A stretch of 39,434 bases of DNA from NCBI GenBank assembly GCA_021739645.1, contig JAIPBL010000058.1, positions 1 to 39,434 on the forward strand. The letters are read 5' to 3'. The notes beneath the pieces are model-generated. The model was not told the origin of the DNA and did not search any database. It saw only the letters and a program-made list of their open reading frames with translations. Position 1 is the stretch's first letter. The number at the start of each line of letters is the position of its first letter. This stretch comes from Saprospiraceae bacterium. GTDB lineage: Bacteria; Bacteroidota; Bacteroidia; Chitinophagales; Saprospiraceae. Positions 34,207-39,434 of the stretch are shown piece by piece. Made by a program: the position numbers and the translations under genes.

Positions 34207-34464
34207 GGTTGGTTTTGGAGTGCTTTTGGCGAATTCAAAATTCAAATGCAGCAGGTGTTACCCCGTGAATCCCTTGAAACTGGCGGGCAGCATTCAGTTC
34301 TTCACCGATTGATACAACAAAATGGAAATTAAAATAAGAACCCCCTCTGTAAGTAATGCGTACCTGTTCGTTGCGTTGAAACTGTTTCTGTCGATTAGTC
34401 GTTTTTCAAACCATTACCTGCGTTGCACACTTTCAAAATAGAAGAGAATATGGAGTTAGAATCA
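34207..34464. other. Intergenic region between convergent genes
   Basis: No gene or clear signal is seen here beyond the terminator preceding it. The short plus-strand frame 34144-34332 translates the terminator and is rejected. Confidence 0.6.
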
Positions 34465-35928
34465 TCAACACCGCTTCATCATCTCCTCCAGTTTTTTCTT
34501 TAACCATTCCCGTTCCGCCACGGCTTTTTGATTTTCCAGTTTATCTAGCAGCTTTTGGATGCGCTCTCGGTTGCGGAGGGTCTTGGGTGCAAGTATCTGT
34601 CGTAGTAGGTCAATAAAATGGTTGTTCGGTGCAATCTTGTCAACAGTCAAAATTGATTTCATTTCATGTACAAGAATCTTGAATGCATCCAAGCGGGCAT
34701 CCAGCAATGGAGACCGGGCTTCATAGTATAATTTGATTTCCAGCCGCCGGGCTGCGAGTTTGTAGAACATTTCCCGGAAATTGTAGTTGGCGAGCAATCG
34801 TTCAGCTTCTATGAAATCCCCTTTATGGAAGAGACAATTGGCGAGGTTGAATTGATAGATTGCTTCGGGGTCGTCGGCTCCGACGATGCGGTAGCGATGT
34901 TGGGTTAAGAAATCTATTGCCCATTTGTAGTCGCCAAGCTTTAAGGCTACGGTAATGGCGCTTTGGAGGGTGCTGGCAGGTATATCCCCTCCTTCTTGAT
35001 AGATGGTAGCTTGTGCTGCATGATTTTTAATTAAATCCAGTAGTTCAGGCAAAACAGTGTTATCGCCTTTGTTATATCTTCCAACTATATAGTTTCTTAG
35101 GCAATTATGAAACACTATCAATGAGCTATGAGAAAATTCTTCCCCATAATTTTGGAGGACAGCCTTTAACTGATAGTAATTGTCCTCATTCTCTTCCCAG
35201 CGGTGAAGCAATAATGCGTAGGAATAGTAATATGCAGCTACCACCGGAATATCTAGGTAGTTATCTTTTGCTGTTTCTAATACTTTATCAATTAAAGCAA
35301 ATGCATGGTTTCTGCTGTTATCTTGTTGTTTATGGTTGCCTTGAATAAGTAAATATGAGCAGTGTACCATTTTTGTAATAATGTAAAAAATATCTAAGTT
35401 TTTTATGGTGCTTGTAGCATTAATGTCCTTTTTTCTGTCATTAGAATCTACTAAATCAATCATCCGCTCATGTTCAAGATTAAACTGCCTATAAAAGTAG
35501 TCTTCTCCTCTGAAAGGCATTTTTTGTTGTAGCTTTTCTATTCTATCTATGGCATATTGGAATTCGGTATTCAACCTTCTTAGTCTAAAAAACTGAGCTT
35601 GTGATAACCAGTATTGATAGTCTGCAAGGGCATCAGAGCAGAAAACAGCAATAAACTTCCTAATTACCTTCACTAATTCCGTCGCTACCTTATCCAATTT
35701 TGATTCAGAATATGTCTCTTCAGGGAAAATTTCCAAAAACAACGTTTCTTTTTTCAAACCCTCATCCTCAAAGTGAGGATGATATTCCGACAAGTGTTCG
35801 AGTAGAGCCTGTGATTTTTGAGGACGTCTACCGTCGTTGAACAGAGAAGACTGAATGAATAGCCTCAATTGTTTCACCTCTTCTACACTAAATGTTTTTA
35901 ACAGTCGTATCAATTTTGTCTGTAGCAT
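34465..35928 (-). CDS. Saprospiraceae-type helical-repeat hypothetical protein
   Basis: This is a 487-residue, probably cytoplasmic, protein with no signal peptide. The ATG at 35928 (MLQTKLIRLLKTFSVEEVKQL) starts the conserved N-terminal domain: LLKTFSVEEVKQLRLFIQSSLFN..., HPHFEDEGLKKETLFLEIFPEETYSESKLDKVATELVKVIRKFI. The rest is all-helical with TPR-like pairs (AIYQFNLANCLFHKGDFIEAERLLANYNF) and ends in a basic, charged coiled coil (LLDKLENQKAVAEREWLKKKLEEMMKR). I recall similar proteins as a paralogue-rich family in Saprospiraceae without known function. The AT-richer codon use compared with its neighbours is notable. A scaffold or regulatory role is conceivable but not supported by any motif. 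Confidence 0.75.
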   Translation of the reverse strand: MLQTKLIRLLKTFSVEEVKQLRLFIQSSLFNDGRRPQKSQALLEHLSEYHPHFEDEGLKKETLFLEIFPEETYSESKLDKVATELVKVIRKFIAVFCSDALADYQYWLSQAQFFRLRRLNTEFQYAIDRIEKLQQKMPFRGEDYFYRQFNLEHERMIDLVDSNDRKKDINATSTIKNLDIFYIITKMVHCSYLLIQGNHKQQDNSRNHAFALIDKVLETAKDNYLDIPVVAAYYYSYALLLHRWEENEDNYYQLKAVLQNYGEEFSHSSLIVFHNCLRNYIVGRYNKGDNTVLPELLDLIKNHAAQATIYQEGGDIPASTLQSAITVALKLGDYKWAIDFLTQHRYRIVGADDPEAIYQFNLANCLFHKGDFIEAERLLANYNFREMFYKLAARRLEIKLYYEARSPLLDARLDAFKILVHEMKSILTVDKIAPNNHFIDLLRQILAPKTLRNRERIQKLLDKLENQKAVAEREWLKKKLEEMMKRC

Positions 35929-36107
35929 TGTGTATGGATTCAAAAAACAAAGCCGAAGTAAAGGCAATCAGGAAAAACATCCCAAAAATCTAATGTTTTT
36001 TTTGCCGACAAGGTCGTTCCTTTGATTTTTCTGGCAGAATATTCAACCATTATTGAGTTTTGCCAAAATATCAAACCCTATTTTCAATTCACTTAAATAC
36101 TTGAAAA

Positions 36108-36926
36108 ATGAAACGAAATCATGTCTACCTCCTATTGGCCATTCTAATTGCTGCAATCATTTACTACATCACTTGCTGTAGGGAAACGCCACCTCATCCT
36201 CCTTGCCAACTTCCGGCCCCACAAAACCTCAATGTTGAAGTGGTGATGCCCGATTCAGCGCAGTTGGAGTGGAATTCGGTGCCAAGTGCAGTAGGCTACC
36301 GTATTGTAGTGACAGATTCCACCGATTTGGACACTTTTGGCATATTCGATACAACTTTACCTGAGCTTGGATTGACACAACTAGAGGCAAATCACAAGTA
36401 CAAAGCCGAAGTTCGAGCGAAATGTTCGCCAGATTCTGTTAGTACCAATTTTGATACTACTTCTTGGCTGCAAGAAGGGATCATTATCATTGATGAGGTG
36501 GTAATGATGCCGGGCACTGGCAATGAAAACTGCGATTGTGACTCTGCTACTGCTTGGTCTGTCCCCTTAACAACTGATAATTCAAGTATCGATTTGTCCC
36601 CATTGGTTTATCCCGGAGGTATCACCAACCCAAGAGTCGTGTATCAGGTTCAAGTCTCGGATGGGACTTTTGACAGGGTAATCAAACTGGCTTTTGACCG
36701 CAATTGCAATAAAATCAAGCTTTGGAGCAATTGTGAAAGCAATCGGATTACCGTTGCCAACAACGGCTCATCCATAGATTTTGCCAGTGGAGCTTCTTCA
36801 CCTTTTCTTACCTTAACCATAGATTTCGACCTGAATCAAGCTGCCAGTTTTGGTGTTGACTTTAGAGGAACGGGATCGTTTAAGTACCGAAAATGCAATG
36901 GTGCCTGGGTAGGCTACTGCAATTAA
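36108..36926 (+). CDS. FnIII-containing lipoprotein-like exported protein
   Basis: This is a 272-residue protein. The N-terminus MKRNHVYLLLAILIAAIIYYITCCRE has a hydrophobic segment ending in a Cys pair, consistent with a lipoprotein signal or a membrane anchor. Residues about 35-108 form a fibronectin type III domain (PAPQNLNVEVVMPDSAQLEWNSV..., YRIVVTDSTD, LEANHKYKAEVRAKC). The C-terminal half contains an acidic Cys motif (ENCDCDSATAW) and beta-rich sequence ending GSFKYRKCNGAWVGYC, with no domain recognised. It is followed by a good terminator, so it is probably a single-gene unit. It sits in a cluster of three Cys-rich proteins with the VWA and the short secreted protein downstream. Confidence 0.75.
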   Translation: MKRNHVYLLLAILIAAIIYYITCCRETPPHPPCQLPAPQNLNVEVVMPDSAQLEWNSVPSAVGYRIVVTDSTDLDTFGIFDTTLPELGLTQLEANHKYKAEVRAKCSPDSVSTNFDTTSWLQEGIIIIDEVVMMPGTGNENCDCDSATAWSVPLTTDNSSIDLSPLVYPGGITNPRVVYQVQVSDGTFDRVIKLAFDRNCNKIKLWSNCESNRITVANNGSSIDFASGASSPFLTLTIDFDLNQAASFGVDFRGTGSFKYRKCNGAWVGYCN

Positions 36927-36988
36927 TTAACCTTTCCTCTGAACATTCATTCGCCCCAAATGGGGCTTAACCCTAAAAAACATTTCGA

Positions 36989-37024
36989 AAAGCGGTCACC
37001 TTCCCTGGTGGCCGCTTTCTTTTT
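36989..37024 (+). terminator. Intrinsic terminator after the FnIII lipoprotein gene
   Basis: AAAGCGGTCACC (36989-37000), loop TTCCCT, and GGTGGCCGCTTT (37007-37018) form a 12-bp stem with one G-T wobble, followed by CTTTTT. A smaller GCCCCAAATGGGGC hairpin precedes it. Confidence 0.85.
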
Positions 37025-37200
37025 GAGTGCTTCCACTGGAATTCCTACCACAAAGTCTAATGGTTTTGCGGATATGCCCGCCCCCATCTTTGCACCGACC
37101 ACTGCGCAGAATAGGTCACATCCAACATACTTGAGTCAGCTAGGGCGTATTGCCGAAAAGCCCCTAAATAGAGTAGGCATTTATCCAAATTACTAAACAA

Positions 37201-38478
37201 ATGAGTAAGTCAATTAAACCAACCAGCGCTGCAACTAATGCTGCGGTGGAACGTCCAGACACCATTTTCCCATTGCCGCCTACCTCTCCAAGAGACCTGT
37301 GCGGGACTACAGCAGCAAAAATGGAAGCGTATTTCACGAAAGCCCTCCATGCGAAAGTGAACAAACTGGAGCATTGCGGCGACCATGATGACGATTGCCC
37401 CTGTTCAGGAGGTGGCGTAAATGCTAAACCCAAAGTGGACCTCATCGTGCTCATTGATACCAGTGGCTCTATGACTAGCTATGCTACGAGCGTCAGTGAC
37501 GCAGCAAGGGAGGCCATTGACAAGGTCAAATCCAAGTGTGCTTCCGACCTGAAAACAACCTACCTTGGTGTTGATGGCAAATGGGTTGGAACTGTTTTTA
37601 CTACCAGCCACCGTGATTATATCACTGGGGTGCAGGGCGCACCAGTACCATTGGCGGCAGATGTGCCCCCTGTTGGGTCACTACAAGACCAAGGTGCCAA
37701 TGCTGTTCAAGACCTATCGAAATACGCCGACTGGCGGAAAGGCGCTTGCCGGGCCATTTTCTACATCAGTGATGAAGAACTTGACAGTGTTAGCCCACGT
37801 GGGAATATCGCTCAAGAGGCAGCTGCAACGCTTGCTGCCATCAATGAGGCAAACCAAAACAATGTGACCGTTTTTGCCCACCATTTGACCTACCAGCATT
37901 CGAATCCATTAGGTGCTTGGGCCAACGTTATCCAGAATTACACGGATTTGTGCACAAAAACAGGCGGGAAGGCCTTTTTTAGCAATACTGCTGACAAGGC
38001 CAAGTACATCGAATTGCTCGAAGAGGTCATCTGCAATGCCTGTGGCGGCTGCAGGGATGCAAAGCTTCCGAATGCTGCGCCTTGTTTTTCCGTTGCTTGG
38101 GGCGACAGCGATTGCGATTGCTTGGAAACCAACGACTTCGAAGTTTTGTCAGTCACCGCCTGTAACTGTTACAGCAATATCGCTTTTGAGAACCTGATGG
38201 TTGGCAGCATCGTCGTGACGGATGCCTTCGGGAATCCAGTTCCACTTCTGCCTGACGGTTCGCCTTCCGTGGAGGTACACCCGCCAGGTGCGCTTTGCTT
38301 TGGTACGCTCGGGCCATGTATCGACAATAAAACTACCTGCAAGACAAGGGAAATCGTGATTTACACCCGTGGCGCAAAAGCAGGTAAGTACTCCTTGCAC
38401 TTTGAAGCAGTATGTTACTCCATCTCCTACACAGCACAGACGAAGGAATGTTTCTCCTTTAACCTCTGCAAGGATTGA
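37201..38478 (+). CDS. VWA-domain protein without signal peptide, Cys-rich C-terminal domain
   Basis: This is a 425-residue protein. The N-terminal 75 residues are polar with HCGDHDDDCPC, and there is no signal peptide or membrane segment. A von Willebrand A domain spans about residues 79-270, with a complete MIDAS start DTSGS (86-90) after the strand KVDLIVLI, and the later strand CRAIFYISDEELDS. The last 145 or so residues are a beta-rich domain with many cysteines (CNACGGC, DSDCDC, TACNC, CFGTLGPC) and a strand pattern CFSVAWGD...LETNDFEVLSV..., REIVIYTRGAKAGKYSLHFEAVC. The protein has about 21 cysteines overall, odd for a protein with no export signal. Two flanking terminators make it a single-gene unit. 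A metal-dependent binding role is the only one supported. Confidence 0.83.
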   Translation: MSKSIKPTSAATNAAVERPDTIFPLPPTSPRDLCGTTAAKMEAYFTKALHAKVNKLEHCGDHDDDCPCSGGGVNAKPKVDLIVLIDTSGSMTSYATSVSDAAREAIDKVKSKCASDLKTTYLGVDGKWVGTVFTTSHRDYITGVQGAPVPLAADVPPVGSLQDQGANAVQDLSKYADWRKGACRAIFYISDEELDSVSPRGNIAQEAAATLAAINEANQNNVTVFAHHLTYQHSNPLGAWANVIQNYTDLCTKTGGKAFFSNTADKAKYIELLEEVICNACGGCRDAKLPNAAPCFSVAWGDSDCDCLETNDFEVLSVTACNCYSNIAFENLMVGSIVVTDAFGNPVPLLPDGSPSVEVHPPGALCFGTLGPCIDNKTTCKTREIVIYTRGAKAGKYSLHFEAVCYSISYTAQTKECFSFNLCKD

Positions 38479-38531
38479 GCTATTTGGCGAACCTACACTC
38501 GTCCCCTAAAAAACCATTCCTTGGACCTATG

Positions 38532-38567
38532 CACCGGGTGGTTATTGACAAACCGCCCGGTGTTTTT
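38532..38567 (+). terminator. Intrinsic terminator after the VWA gene
   Basis: CACCGGGTGGTT (38532-38543), loop ATTGACA, and AACCGCCCGGTG (38551-38562) form a 12-bp stem with one wobble pair, followed by TTTTT. Confidence 0.88.
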
Positions 38568-38680
38568 CCCACAATTCAAATGTAATGTATCATCGGATGA
38601 TTGCCAAAAAGCAATATCATCTGGTCGTGTATTGCTTATGAAGCCATACGTCAATTTTTTAACCTTTAAATTCTCCTGAG

Positions 38681-39325
38681 ATGAAAAAAATGTTTTTGTT
38701 TTTAATGGCCTTTTTGTTTCACTTTTGTGATACAAATGCACAAGAGATTAGCCTTAATGATGATAATGCAACAGCATCATGGCAATATTCAGCACCAATA
38801 TACAAGTTGCCGGCCGATATTCCTGAGAGCGAAATTGTCAAGGTAGATGAAGATGCGTCCAAAAGGACTTGTTATTGCGTCGTTTCTTATGACAATTTAA
38901 CCAACCAACCACATAGGACGGGCCAATGCCTAGATTTGACAGGAGTTGTTAATACTTCCTATAGCAGTATGAGTGAAGCAAACCGAAATAAATGCAACGA
39001 CAAGTGTACAACTGCTGCTTCAAACTTAACTGCTGCTCAAAAGCAGAATATAGCAAATTGTGTCTGTGCTGCGGGCAAGCCCACTGGTACTGTCATAAGA
39101 GCTTATAGTGCATTGAGTACTAAAGATTATAAGACTGCACAACAAATTGGCACCTTGACTAATTCACCCGAATCAACTCAAACCACCTGTAAATGCCCGG
39201 TTGGGTGGTGGGCCAATACCTCCAATGTTGACGGTGGTATAACAGCCGACGGTCAATGCAAAAAACCTGTTTGTTCCCCGATAGGTGTAGCACCTTGGGT
39301 GCGGCTCCAATTTGATGTACTTTAG
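38681..39325 (+). CDS. Cys-rich secreted hypothetical protein, probably truncated at the 3' end
   Basis: This is a 214-residue protein as it stands. The signal peptide MKKMFLFLMAFLFHFCDTNAQ begins at the ATG. The mature part carries repeated CxC or CxxxC pairs: RTCYCVV, NKCNDKCTT, ANCVCAAG, TTCKCPVGWW and GQCKKPVC, a pattern reminiscent of small disulfide modules. The last residues (IGVAPWVRLQFDVL) fall in DNA that appears to belong to an insertion sequence whose transposase starts at 39343, so the natural C-terminus is probably missing (no T9SS sorting domain is present). No domain is recognised. It stands alone after the terminator of the VWA gene. Confidence 0.65.
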   Translation: MKKMFLFLMAFLFHFCDTNAQEISLNDDNATASWQYSAPIYKLPADIPESEIVKVDEDASKRTCYCVVSYDNLTNQPHRTGQCLDLTGVVNTSYSSMSEANRNKCNDKCTTAASNLTAAQKQNIANCVCAAGKPTGTVIRAYSALSTKDYKTAQQIGTLTNSPESTQTTCKCPVGWWANTSNVDGGITADGQCKKPVCSPIGVAPWVRLQFDVL

Positions 39326-39342
39326 GGGCAAAAATAACACCT

Positions 39343-39434
39343 ATGATAGCACAGCACAAAATAGAAACAGACAGCAGCGTCACCATCACCATGAACTTGA
39401 AGACCGAAGGCAGCATGCTTGAACAAGAGGAACA
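39343..39434 (+). CDS. Partial transposase-like CDS, ISKra4-type N-terminus (runs off the edge)
   Basis: An ATG at 39343 opens a frame of 30 codons plus two bases to the window end: MIAQHKIETDSSVTIT then MNLKTEGSMLEQEE. The pattern of a short charged lead followed by MxLxTEGxxLExEE resembles the start of ISKra4-family transposases, which continue with an EAxNEAGxxAT-type stretch. The preceding DNA has a small inverted repeat (GCACC TTG GGTGC at about 39288-39301) that may be near the element's end. The identification rests on recall of the family and only 30 residues. Confidence 0.42.
   Translation, partial: MIAQHKIETDSSVTITMNLKTEGSMLEQEE

Noticed and set aside
36960-37196. 78-codon plus-strand frame between the FnIII and VWA genes
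   Set aside because: It translates the terminator hairpin and its flanks; no ribosome-site or protein-like features.

Overview
The window looks like a chromosomal segment of a Bacteroidota bacterium, most likely from the Saprospiria/Saprospiraceae. The evidence is many secreted proteins ending in a type A type-IX-secretion (T9SS) sorting domain, LytS-type histidine kinases paired with LytTR response regulators, a hybrid propeller/Y_Y_Y sensor kinase, HYR-like repeat exoproteins, and promoters fitting the Bacteroidota TTTG / TAnnTTTG pattern. The T9SS machinery itself is not in the window, and neither are rRNA, tRNA or CRISPR loci. Taxonomy is inferred from protein style only.

Layout. 424-5675 holds a YHYH-type T9SS protein, a small lipoprotein, a Kelch-like T9SS protein and a sterol-desaturase-family enzyme with an extra C-terminal tail. 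5815-8546 holds two LytTR regulators and a LytS kinase. 8772-11774 is a 1000-residue propeller sensor kinase. 12086-16132 is a tandem pair of T9SS-exported glycoside-hydrolase-like proteins. 16181-18060 holds an isoprenylcysteine-methyltransferase-like membrane protein, a lipoprotein and a gene remnant. 18061-19079 is a mobile island: a hairpin-rich miniature element next to a REP-associated tyrosine transposase (RAYT) bounded by 49-bp perfect inverted repeats. 19087-24517 holds a B12-binding-type radical SAM protein and a kinase-peptidase-aminotransferase fusion. 24764-29186 holds an SLC12-like transporter, an M23 exopeptidase and a ferric-reductase-like membrane protein. 29788-34140 is a 1450-residue M43 metalloprotease with two repeat families. 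34465-39434 holds a Saprospiraceae-type helical-repeat protein, an FnIII lipoprotein, a VWA protein without a signal peptide, a Cys-rich secreted protein cut short at its 3' end, and the start of what looks like an ISKra4-type transposase.

Best new observation. Two minus-strand promoters, upstream of the sterol desaturase gene and of the 235-residue lipoprotein gene, share one architecture: a direct repeat of TSGTTGAA with an exact 21-bp period, 4-5 bp before a TTTG -33 element, then 20 bp, then CATNTTTG. That is the spacing expected of a LytTR operator, and a LytTR regulator gene (5815-6564) lies next to one of them. This suggests a small local regulon (inference).

The second cluster of interest is the palindromic repeat biology: two related 180-195 bp hairpin elements with the same order of internal modules, one inside a kinase/regulator operon and one beside the RAYT. 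The RAYT's own last ten codons are encoded by its flanking repeat.
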